In this document: positions 43,178 through 51,159 of the stretch, one piece after another
Position numbering within the stretch: position 1 is the first letter of the stretch
How the letters are laid out: every line of letters begins with the position of its first letter
Assembly (NCBI GenBank): GCA_036494545.1
Contig: DASXOB010000002.1
Location: 372,001 to 436,000 of the forward strand
DNA from: JAICXG01 sp036494545
Lineage (GTDB): Bacteria; Verrucomicrobiota; Verrucomicrobiia; Chthoniobacterales; UBA10450
Direction of reading: 5' to 3'
DNA: 64,000 nt
Program-made: the position numbers and the translations under genes
The notes under the pieces: model-generated
Seen by the model: only the letters and a program-made list of their open reading frames with translations
The model's database searches: none
What the model was told of the DNA's origin: nothing

Positions 43178-45163
43178 ATGAGTTTGAATCTCGACATCCT
43201 TTCGCGTGCGGCGGACCAGGCGCGTGGGCTCGCTATTGATGCTGTTCACGCCTCCCAATCCGGTCATCTCGGTCTTCCTCTGGGCTGCGCCGAAATAGGC
43301 GCGGTGCTTTACGGTTACGCCCTTCGGCACAACCCTGACAAACCGCGCTGGATCAATCGCGACTACTTCGTCCTCTCCGCCGGCCACGGCAGCATGTTCC
43401 TTTACGCCTGGCTGCACATGAGCGGTTACGATTTGCCCATGTCGGAGATCAAAAATTTCCGGCAGCTCCACAGCAAGACACCAGGTCATCCCGAGTTTTT
43501 CGAAACGCCCGGCGTGGAGTGCACGACTGGTCCGTTAGGCCAGGGGGTGGGCAACGCGGTCGGCATCGCGATGGCGGCGAAGATGGCCGCGGCGCGTTTC
43601 AACAGCGACGAACACCGTATCTTCGATCAAAACATCATTTGCCTGGCGGGCGATGGCTGCTTGCAGGAAGGCGTGAGCGCGGAAGCAAGCGCCTTTGCCG
43701 GTCATTTCGGACTCGATAACCTGATCCTCATCTACGACTCCAACGCCGTCACCCTGGATGCGATGGCGAAGGAAACCCAAAGCGAAGACACCGGAATGCG
43801 TTATCGCGCCTATGGCTGGGACGTGCAGGAAATCGACGGTCAGGACATGCAGGCTTTCCTTGATGCACTCCACATTGCGAAGGAGCGCAAAAACGGGAAA
43901 CCACAATTCATTATCGCGCACACGTTGATCGGCAAAGGAATCCCGGAAGTCGCCGGCACCTCGAAAGCACATGGCGAAGCCGGAGCCAAGTTCGCCGATG
44001 CAGCGCGCAAAGGGCTGGGTTTACCGGACGAGCATTACTTTGTCTCCGACGACGTGAAAGAGTATTTCGCGCAGCACAAGAAAGACCTGCTCGCAGCCTA
44101 TGATCGGTGGGAAGAAACCTGGAACGCCTGGCGAAAGAAGTATCCGGATAAGGCGCAGGAGTTGGACGACGCGATCGACCGCAAGGTGCCTGACGATTTG
44201 CTGGCGAAGATCCCGAATTTTCCGAGCGACGCCAAGCTCGCAACCCGCAAGGCCGGGAGCGAAGCGCTCCAGCCGATCGCAAAGGAGTTACCGTTCCTGA
44301 TCAGCGGCAGCGCCGACTTACATGGCTCGACGCTGAATTACATTAAGGACGGCGGTGATTTCACGCGCCTGAATCCGGGCGGGCGTAACATCCACTTCGG
44401 CATCCGCGAACATGGCATGTGCGCGATCATGAACGGCGTCAGCTATCATGGTGTCTTTCGTGCCTCCGGCGCGACCTTTTTGGTCTTTACAGATTACTGT
44501 CGCGCTTCGATCCGTCTGGCTGCCCTCTCCAAACTGCCAAACATCTATATCTTTACCCACGACTCCATCGGAGTCGGCGAAGACGGACCGACCCACGAGC
44601 CGGTCGAGACCGTGGCAAGTGTCCGAGTGATGCCGCAGATCGATGTCATCCGCCCGGCTGATCCAGAAGAAACCGCCGGCGCTTTTGCCGCCGCCGCGGA
44701 GCGAATCGACGGGCCGACTCTGCTTGCCCTAACGAGACAAACTGTGCCGATGCTGAATGAGATTGATGTCCAAACTCGCCGTGAAGGAGTGCTGAAAGGC
44801 GGTTACATCGCGAAGAAGGAGAAAGGAAAACTCGAGTTGATTTTGCTGTCCTGCGGGAGCGAGTTACAGCACGCGCTCGCCGCGGGCAAAGAACTGGGCG
44901 AGGGGACGCGCGTTGTTTCCATGCCGTGTTTTGAACGCTTTGACCGGCAACCGGAGAGTTATCGCGAAGAAGTCCTGCCTAACGAGTGTAGGAAACGCGT
45001 GGCAATCGAAGCCGGCATACCACAGATCTGGGCGCAATATGTCGGGCTCGACGGCAAAATCATCGGCCTCCATCGCTTCGGCATGAGCGCCCCCGGCGAC
45101 AAGGTAATGAAAGAATTCGGGATCGATGCCCAGCACGTCATCGACGCGGCCAGAACGCTTTAG
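43178..45163 (+). CDS. tkt: Transketolase
   Basis: The 661-residue protein has transketolase landmarks: a His in SQSGHLGLPLG, TTGPLGQGVGNAVG, the thiamine-diphosphate motif GDGCLQEGVSAEA with the following N in LIYDSNAVTLD, and the pyrimidine-domain segment GVGEDGPTHEPVE. It transfers two-carbon ketol groups in the pentose phosphate pathway. The gene seems monocistronic. It holds one exact word (44977-44985, read as P-N-E) and two near copies (43532, 44727). Confidence 0.95.
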   Translation: MSLNLDILSRAADQARGLAIDAVHASQSGHLGLPLGCAEIGAVLYGYALRHNPDKPRWINRDYFVLSAGHGSMFLYAWLHMSGYDLPMSEIKNFRQLHSKTPGHPEFFETPGVECTTGPLGQGVGNAVGIAMAAKMAAARFNSDEHRIFDQNIICLAGDGCLQEGVSAEASAFAGHFGLDNLILIYDSNAVTLDAMAKETQSEDTGMRYRAYGWDVQEIDGQDMQAFLDALHIAKERKNGKPQFIIAHTLIGKGIPEVAGTSKAHGEAGAKFADAARKGLGLPDEHYFVSDDVKEYFAQHKKDLLAAYDRWEETWNAWRKKYPDKAQELDDAIDRKVPDDLLAKIPNFPSDAKLATRKAGSEALQPIAKELPFLISGSADLHGSTLNYIKDGGDFTRLNPGGRNIHFGIREHGMCAIMNGVSYHGVFRASGATFLVFTDYCRASIRLAALSKLPNIYIFTHDSIGVGEDGPTHEPVETVASVRVMPQIDVIRPADPEETAGAFAAAAERIDGPTLLALTRQTVPMLNEIDVQTRREGVLKGGYIAKKEKGKLELILLSCGSELQHALAAGKELGEGTRVVSMPCFERFDRQPESYREEVLPNECRKRVAIEAGIPQIWAQYVGLDGKIIGLHRFGMSAPGDKVMKEFGIDAQHVIDAARTL

Positions 45164-45405
45164 AACCGATCCTGTCGGCGAATGGATATGCGATGTTATT
45201 TGGCGAGGATCGCGAAATTCTGGTGTGGCAATGAAGTTGTACGGCTTGCATTATCCTTGAAGCCTCTTCCAATGTGGCTTTCGTACCTTCGAACTTGTCG
45301 CGACGAAGAATTTGCGGAAGCGGCACCTCGGTAACGATGGGACGAGCGTCCGAGGACTGCGAACGAGGTTAAGAGATTGAAGTTGATCCCAACTCAATTG
45401 TGAAG

Positions 45406-46000
45406 ATGACGAGCGCCAAGGTTATCTGTGTGGCGAGCCTGGTCCTGTTTTCGAGCGCTAGTGTAGCTATCTGCGCCGCACCTGGAGTGCGAAGCGCTTT
45501 TTCGCCCGACAACCGGTTTGAGCTTCACCTAGTCGATAGCTCAGGGGAATTTAACTACTGGCTTGTTGTGCGGGAGAATGGTCACGAAATCACAAGATAT
45601 CGGTTCCGCGGCAAGCTAGTGGATGCGTATTGGAATCAATGAGGTAGCTTCGTTGCCCTTAATAATCATTGGGGTCACCGCGGGTTGGTATCTGTGGATT
45701 ATTTCGCTGCCGTCCGGCGCGGTAATCAGATCACAAGACACAACCAAATCGTCGAACTACGATAGATATACGGATTACCACTATTTACCGAACGTCGAGA
45801 TGGCTGCGAAGGAGTTGCGGATGTTTCATGAGTTCATTTACCTGAAACTCTTTGAAAAAGACAATGCGATACTGTGGCTTACGACCGTGTTCGGTATTTC
45901 AAACGAAGGAGTGACCATAGGGACTGTCTCAGCAAGAAGGACAAATCAAGGATCAGGCGCTGACTATCCAAGTGAGGTAAAAAGAACACTGGGCCTGTGA
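45406..46000 (+). pseudogene. Disrupted secreted protein gene (stop plus frameshift)
   Basis: Starting at ATG 45406, a signal peptide (VICVASLVLFSSASVAICAA) leads into RSAFSPDNRFELHLVD and VDAYWNQ, then TGA at 45640. Past the stop the same frame continues sensibly as GSFVALNNHWGHRG. The sequence then resumes one frame over as WYLWIISLPSGAVIRS; removing one G of GGG at 45682-45684 restores HRGWYLW. Two lesions make a real pseudogene more likely than a single sequencing error. The family is not recognised, although the pattern resembles repeats that read SPDNR...YLW.LPSG. Confidence 0.7.
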
Positions 46001-46041
46001 AGTAGCTTGGAGGATAGGGAGAGGAAGTGGGCGAAGATGCG

Positions 46042-47532
46042 TTAAGGCTCGCGCTCCTCGCGGGCGCGGTCTTCGAAGCGGGTGAATTCTTTGATGAAGG
46101 TCAGCGGCACGTCGCCGGTCGGACCATTTCGCTGTTTGGCGATGATGAGATCGGCTTTGCCTTCGGTCTCGTCTTTTTCTTCCTCGGTATCGGCGTAATA
46201 TTCTTGCCTAACGAGTAAACCAACCAGGTCGGCGTCCTGTTCGATGCTGCCGGATTCGCGCAAGTCGCTCAGCCTTGGGCGGCCTTTGCTGTCGCCGGTG
46301 CGGTTTTCCGGGTTTCGATTCAGCTGGGCGGCGACGATGATCGGAACGCTTAACTCCTTCGCGAGTCCTTTTATGCCGGCGGAAATTTCCGAAATTTCGA
46401 TCTGGCGGTTATCCTGACCGCGCCTCGACGTCGAACGGAGAAGCTGAAGGTAATCAACGACGATCAGGGCAAGATCGTGCTTGGCCTTGAGGCGACGGGC
46501 CTTGGCGCGTAACTCAAGAATCGTTAGGCCGGGAGTATCGTCGATGTAAATTGGCGCCTCGGCTAACTTCGCCGCGGCGGTGGTGAGTTTGTCAAAATCG
46601 CTCTCGGCGAGAAAGCCATCGCGCGCTTTGCGCAGGTTGACGCGGGCGCCCGAGCAGAGCATCCGTTGCACGAGCTGCTGGCTGCCCATTTCAAGGCTGA
46701 AAACCGCGACCGGTTTCTTCTCGTGCACCGCGACGTGCTCGACAATGTTCATAACAAAGGCCGTCTTACCCATGCTGGGACGCGCGGCGATGACAATCAT
46801 TTCCGCGGGGTGCAGGCCGCTGGTCATGCGATCGAATTCGACGAACCCGCTCGCCAGGCCGGTGAGGCTGCCTTTTTGTTCCCAAAGCTTCTCGATCGCC
46901 TCGATCGCTTCCATGACCTGATCCTTCATCGTCAGGCTCTGGCCTTTGAAGCGATCTTCGCCGACCGCGTAAATTCTTTGCTCTACTTCGTCGAGCAGGT
47001 TATCGACTTCATCCTGCTCTTCGTAGGAACGCCTCGCGCCCTCCGTGCAGGCGGCGATGATTTCGCGCAGGATATATTTTTCCCTAACGATCTCGAGATA
47101 GTAACCCACGTTCGCGGCCGTCGGGACGAAGGTAAACAGGTTGGTGACGAAGGATGCTCCGCCGATTGTCTCGAGAAGATTTCGATCGCGCAGTGTCTGG
47201 GTAAAAGTGATCAGGTCGATCCCGTGGTTGTTATTCCAAAGGTCGACCAGCGCGCTGTAGGTGGTCTGGTGAGCGGGAATGTAAAAGTAATTCTCGGTGA
47301 TCTTCTCGACGACCTCCGAGATCGCGTCGCGCGGTGCGATGAGCATGGAACCAAGCACGCCCTGCTCGGCTTCGACGCTATGAGGAAGGGTTCTGTGAAT
47401 ATCCACCGAAGAACCTGGGGATGATCGACCAACAACTTTTCCCCCGTTTCGGTCGGCCGAGCCTCGGTCAGCACCGTTAGTTGCTGTCCTGCGAGGCCCC
47501 CCAGGATCGTTCCCTTGGGGACTTCTCGGCAT
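46042..47532 (-). CDS. dnaB: Replicative DNA helicase DnaB
   Basis: The 496-residue protein has an N-terminal DnaB domain (LPHSVEAEQGVLGSMLI), a linker and a RecA-like ATPase domain with Walker A ARPSMGKTAF, Walker B LIVVDYLQLL and the DnaB motif SDLRESGSIEQDADLV. It unwinds DNA at the fork as a hexamer. A variable N-terminal extension of about 45 polar residues precedes the domain. No intein is present. Its ATG directly follows the rplI stop with no spacer. The gene contains two exact copies of the word (46206, 46521) and one near copy (47082). Confidence 0.97.
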   Translation of the reverse strand: MPRSPQGNDPGGPRRTATNGADRGSADRNGGKVVGRSSPGSSVDIHRTLPHSVEAEQGVLGSMLIAPRDAISEVVEKITENYFYIPAHQTTYSALVDLWNNNHGIDLITFTQTLRDRNLLETIGGASFVTNLFTFVPTAANVGYYLEIVREKYILREIIAACTEGARRSYEEQDEVDNLLDEVEQRIYAVGEDRFKGQSLTMKDQVMEAIEAIEKLWEQKGSLTGLASGFVEFDRMTSGLHPAEMIVIAARPSMGKTAFVMNIVEHVAVHEKKPVAVFSLEMGSQQLVQRMLCSGARVNLRKARDGFLAESDFDKLTTAAAKLAEAPIYIDDTPGLTILELRAKARRLKAKHDLALIVVDYLQLLRSTSRRGQDNRQIEISEISAGIKGLAKELSVPIIVAAQLNRNPENRTGDSKGRPRLSDLRESGSIEQDADLVGLLVRQEYYADTEEEKDETEGKADLIIAKQRNGPTGDVPLTFIKEFTRFEDRAREEREP

Positions 47533-48072
47533 TTATTTGCTTCGCTTGCGCGGTCCGCGTGATTTTTCCGTGTGTGGTTGTTCTTCCGAAGCGGCCGGAC
47601 CCTCCGGCTTCGGCTCCTCGGTCGATTTAACGATGAACTTAAACTTCGCTGTCACGTCGTGATGCAGCTTGATCGGCACTTCATGCTCGCCCGTGGTCTT
47701 AATCGGATGTTCGAGGACGAGCAGATGGCGATCGATCTCGCGATTCAATTCCTGTTTGAGCCGTTCGGCAAGATCATTTGCGGTAATGGAACCAAAGGCT
47801 TTGCCGGTCTCGCCAGTGGCCAGGGTGAAGGTGAGCTTGAGTTTGCCGATGCGCCGCGCCAGATCCTCCGAATCATTGAGTTCTTTTGCTTCGCGCTCGG
47901 CCCGTTTTGCCTTCAACGTATCGATCTGACGAAGAGTACGCGGCGTGACTTCAAAAGCCTTGCCTGTCGGCATCAAAAAGTTGCGCGCATAACCGCGACG
48001 CACTTTCACCACATCGGCTTCCGCCCCGAGACCGGGGACGTTTTCGGTCAGAATAATTTGAGTCGAAGGCAT
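47533..48072 (-). CDS. rplI: Large-subunit ribosomal protein L9
   Basis: Starting at ATG 48072 (MPSTQIILTENVPGLGAEAD), the product is 179 residues. The conserved N-terminal domain GYARNFLMPTGKAFEVT and the long connecting helix are present, followed by the C-terminal rRNA-binding domain. A basic/acidic low-complexity tail ending in RGPRKRSK makes it longer than the usual 150 residues. It lies immediately upstream of dnaB, a common arrangement. The longer frame up to 48234 is unlikely to be translated. Confidence 0.95.
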   Translation of the reverse strand: MPSTQIILTENVPGLGAEADVVKVRRGYARNFLMPTGKAFEVTPRTLRQIDTLKAKRAEREAKELNDSEDLARRIGKLKLTFTLATGETGKAFGSITANDLAERLKQELNREIDRHLLVLEHPIKTTGEHEVPIKLHHDVTAKFKFIVKSTEEPKPEGPAASEEQPHTEKSRGPRKRSK

Positions 48073-48179
48073 GAAATTTTGCGAATGAGATTTTGAATCT
48101 GCGCCCTGCGGCAGGCGCGGGGACCTGATTATAGGAAGCCCCGCGAGTGTGTCAATGCACGAAGCTGTTTCTGCATCGG

Positions 48180-48734
48180 TTAGATCATCCCCAGTTTCAT
48201 GCGCCCGGCTTCGCTGATCATGTTTTGGTTCCACGGCGGATCCCAGACCAGCTGCACATCGGCTTCGTCGACTCCATCAATGCTTAAAATCTTGCTCTGT
48301 GCATCGTGGGCGATGGCCGGTCCCATGCCGCAGCCTGGAGCGGTCAAAGTCATCTTCACTTCTACCTTGGTCCCGCCGTCGGAGTTTTTGATCAACTGGC
48401 AATCGTAAACCAGTCCAAGATCAACAATGTTGACTGGGATTTCCGGATCATAGCATTGGCGCAATTGATCCCAGACAGCCTTTTCTTCGACGGGTTCGTC
48501 GGACGTACGAGCCGGCTTTTCTCCATTGCCGCCTGTGGGAGCTTCGAGGCCGAGAGCATCAAGATCCTTTTCGGCGATGCGAGCCAGGCCCTGATAGGTG
48601 GCAATGGTATAACTCCCGCCTAACGTTTGTGTGATGACTCCCGGTGTCCCAGCGGGAATGGTGGTCTTGAGGCCACTCGGAATCTGAATGGCTTCGACTT
48701 CGCGGGTGGTATTGAATTCGGTATTTTCGTGCAT
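48180..48734 (-). CDS. sufT: SufT-like iron-sulfur cluster assembly protein (DUF59)
   Basis: The 184-residue protein has an N-terminal segment with GTPGVITQTLGGSYTI and a C-terminal MIP18/DUF59 domain: DPEIPVNIVDLGLVYD, MTLTAPGCGMGP with the reactive Cys, and a VWDPPW segment. This is the layout of SufT, which helps maturation of Fe-S proteins. It follows the NifU/IscU-like gene by 18 bases on the same strand, and the 9-base word (48745-48753) lies in that gap. The rest of the SUF machinery is not in the window. Confidence 0.9.
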   Translation of the reverse strand: MHENTEFNTTREVEAIQIPSGLKTTIPAGTPGVITQTLGGSYTIATYQGLARIAEKDLDALGLEAPTGGNGEKPARTSDEPVEEKAVWDQLRQCYDPEIPVNIVDLGLVYDCQLIKNSDGGTKVEVKMTLTAPGCGMGPAIAHDAQSKILSIDGVDEADVQLVWDPPWNQNMISEAGRMKLGMI

Positions 48735-48752
48735 GACAAATCGTTCGTTAGG

Positions 48753-49226
48753 CTAGGAATCGAGCACAACTTTCAGCTTTCCTTTGGAGGATGCCGGTGC
48801 GCCAAAAGATTCCATCAAAGTTGGCGCCGTGTCCAAGTTCGGTTTGGATTTAGTCTCGGCGCCGAGTGCCGAGCGCAGGGCGCCTTCTACCAGTTGCGCG
48901 CAATGAATTTTCACCGGCGGCAACGCTCCTAAGGGCGCCGCCAATTCTTCGCCCGACATCGAAATGGCTTCCTCGACGGTCTTGCCCGCGAGCATTTCGG
49001 TTGCAACACTCGCGACCGCGATCGCGGTCTGGCAACCAAAGGTTTGAAAGGTCGCGCGATCGATGACCTTGCGGCCATTTTCTTCCTTGAACTTCACCCA
49101 CATCCGCAGCATGTCGCCGCAATCGGCGCTCCCGACCGTCCCGACAGCATCCGCGTTCTCCATTTCGCCAAGGTTTTGCGGATCTCTCACCGCAGCCTCG
49201 ATGCGTTTTTCCAGTTCGTCGTTCAT
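48753..49226 (-). CDS. NifU/IscU-like Fe-S cluster scaffold protein
   Basis: The start at ATG 49226 (MNDELEKRIEAAVRDPQNLG) gives 157 residues. The three scaffold cysteines are present in SADCGDM, FQTFGCQTAIAVAS and KIHCAQLVEGAL. The N-terminus matches the NifU N-domain type. It provides the transient assembly site for [2Fe-2S]/[4Fe-4S] clusters. Its TAG stop is followed immediately by CCTAACGA, part of the 9-base word. It lies between a rhodanese-domain gene and sufT, so the cluster appears dedicated to sulfur and iron-sulfur handling. Confidence 0.9.
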   Translation of the reverse strand: MNDELEKRIEAAVRDPQNLGEMENADAVGTVGSADCGDMLRMWVKFKEENGRKVIDRATFQTFGCQTAIAVASVATEMLAGKTVEEAISMSGEELAAPLGALPPVKIHCAQLVEGALRSALGAETKSKPNLDTAPTLMESFGAPASSKGKLKVVLDS

Positions 49227-49233
49227 TGTTAGG

Positions 49234-49776
49234 CTATTCGAGATGATAACGAGGCAGTTTGGGATCGACCTCAACACTCCAGGCGTCGATCCCGCCGCGC
49301 AGGCTTTTGACATTTTCGAAGCCGTGCCCTTGAAAATACGCCGCCGCGTCCAGGCTGCGCGTACCCTGGTGATCGTAGACGACCAGCAGATCATCGCGTG
49401 ACCAATCGGACGGCAAGCGCTGTATTAGATCCTGAGTGAAAAGCTGCGCGCCCGGGAGTTTGACGGCATCGAATTCCTCGCGCGTCCGAATATCGAGCAG
49501 ATGAAGCTTTTCGTCCGTCGTTAACCGATCAGACAGCTCCTGCGGTTCGATCTGCATCGCGCGGTCGGCGGCGTCGCTCGAAAGGATATGCTCGACGACT
49601 TCTTCCACGTTGAGATTATCATTCCGCGCGCAAAGAGCGGCCAGCGTTTCGTCCGGACTAAAACCACAGCTGGCACAACCGCCGATGTGATAGCGGCGGA
49701 AGAGCGCACGCTGCGCGCCGGGATAAGACCGGAGCAATTCGCCCATGCTGATGGTTGATTCGATGATTTCCGTCAT
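49234..49776 (-). CDS. DUF1858-like/rhodanese-domain protein lacking the catalytic Cys
   Basis: The 180-residue protein has an N-terminal helical domain with the paired cysteines GGCASCGFS (DUF1858-like). A rhodanese fold follows, with LLDIRTREEFD, then VVYDHQGTRSLDAAAYF and LRGGIDAWS. In active rhodaneses the residue after VVY is the persulfide-carrying Cys; here it is Asp, so this domain is probably not a sulfurtransferase. The CxxC pair in the N-terminal domain could instead carry sulfur or metal. A TGTTAGGC near copy of the word fills the gap before the next ATG. Confidence 0.85.
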   Translation of the reverse strand: MTEIIESTISMGELLRSYPGAQRALFRRYHIGGCASCGFSPDETLAALCARNDNLNVEEVVEHILSSDAADRAMQIEPQELSDRLTTDEKLHLLDIRTREEFDAVKLPGAQLFTQDLIQRLPSDWSRDDLLVVYDHQGTRSLDAAAYFQGHGFENVKSLRGGIDAWSVEVDPKLPRYHLE

Positions 49777-49894
49777 TTGCCTTCCCTAAGCTAGAAGGCG
49801 AGCCGAAAACCGCAACCGTTCCGCATTCTCACCGGGCGCCGGCAGACTCGGAAGCGAAGACTTCGCGGGGCTTGCCTTTTCCCGCGCTCCGCGA

Positions 49895-51133
49895 TTGAGT
49901 GCCCGGGTGTTAAACGTCTCCAGTTTTGCCGGAAGCGAAGCCATTCGTCCTCAGGCATCCGCCCCGGGTAAAGCCGCTGATCGCTTCTACCTTCGGGAGT
50001 TAGACGGTATTCGCTTTCTGGCGTTTGGGCTTGTCTGGCTGCATCATTATCCGCCGGCGCCACTACGTCTGCTAAAAGACATAAAAATGAGTGGCTGGAT
50101 AGGAGTAGATGTTTTCCTGGTCCTAAGTTCCTTTCTGATAACTTCGCTTCTCCTGGTGGAGTTTGACACCAAAGGCGGTATTTCCCTTTCGCGCTTTTAC
50201 AGCCGTCGTTTTCTTCGCATCTGGCCGCTTTTAGGTCTGGCTCTTTTCCTTAATTATGTCGTTTTGCCTGCGAGCCATTATGTACCGGCGGAATTTCAAG
50301 CCAGGGCAATGTGGCATGATATCAGGTTTCACGGCATTCCTAACTTGCTCCTACTTGGTAATTGGAGTGTCGCCGCCTTTGGTTACCTTAGGTATGGCTA
50401 CATCGACCAGCTTTGGACCATCAACCTGGAAGAGCAATTCTATCTCCTTTGGCCAATCCTGCTCCTTTTTCTGGCGCCGTACCCATCGCGCCTGCTGTTT
50501 TCTTGCGCCGGGTTGATCCTTATCTCCTACGTAGCTCGCATTTACTACATTGAGGTCCGATTTCCTCATCCCGCGCTTTGGGTTAGCACTATCACCCGAT
50601 TGGATCCGTTGGCTCTGGGGGGCATCCTCGCGGTGTTATACCGTCGCCGTAAATCGGTGCCTTTGACGCGAGCGAAACAATGGCGAAATACCGCTGGGGC
50701 AGCCCTTGTCTTTTGCGTCGTGCTAGCCGCCGTCTGTTTGCTTCTTCGCAGTTGGGATTGGACACATGACCGGGCGATCTGGTGGAAACTTGGCTTGGTG
50801 GATGTGGGAATAACGATCCTTATCGCCTGCTTTCTGGCGAGTTCCATTCTCTCCGCCATGCTCCGACTGGCTCCGATTGCGTGGCTCGGCAAGATATCCT
50901 ACGGCCTGTATGTATATCATAAGTTTTTTGCCCAGAGTCGGTTTGCGATGGAAATACGCATGCTCATGCACGACGTGGTGGATAGCAGAGCGGTCTTCAT
51001 TTTTTGGCTGCTCGGCATGGCCCTTAATGGCACCCTGCTCATTGGGGTAAGCGCGCTGAGTTATTACGGTTATGAGCGCTGGTTCCTGAAGTTAAAGGAA
51101 CGCTTCGAGGTCATCCTCTCACGCCCGGCCTAA
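49895..51133 (+). CDS. Acyltransferase 3 family membrane protein
   Basis: The 412-residue protein is read from TTG (GTG 49907 is an alternative). It has about ten membrane helices and the family motifs RELDGIRFLAFGLVWLHHY (catalytic His near the first helix) and SRFYSRRFLRIWPLL, plus WTINLEEQFYLLWPILL. Family members O-acetylate or acylate cell-surface glycans such as O-antigen, peptidoglycan or exopolysaccharide. No glycan gene cluster surrounds it, so the target is unknown. Its TAA stop is contained in an exact GCCTAACGA word (51128-51136). Confidence 0.88.
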   Translation: MSARVLNVSSFAGSEAIRPQASAPGKAADRFYLRELDGIRFLAFGLVWLHHYPPAPLRLLKDIKMSGWIGVDVFLVLSSFLITSLLLVEFDTKGGISLSRFYSRRFLRIWPLLGLALFLNYVVLPASHYVPAEFQARAMWHDIRFHGIPNLLLLGNWSVAAFGYLRYGYIDQLWTINLEEQFYLLWPILLLFLAPYPSRLLFSCAGLILISYVARIYYIEVRFPHPALWVSTITRLDPLALGGILAVLYRRRKSVPLTRAKQWRNTAGAALVFCVVLAAVCLLLRSWDWTHDRAIWWKLGLVDVGITILIACFLASSILSAMLRLAPIAWLGKISYGLYVYHKFFAQSRFAMEIRMLMHDVVDSRAVFIFWLLGMALNGTLLIGVSALSYYGYERWFLKLKERFEVILSRPA

Positions 51134-51159
51134 CGAGTATAGGAAGCCGCAGTGGCGAG

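Noticed and set aside
45406..46000. In-frame TGA at 45640 read as selenocysteine.
   Set aside because: No selenocysteine insertion hairpin was recognised after it, the context has no redox motif, and a second lesion (frameshift) follows 40 bases downstream.
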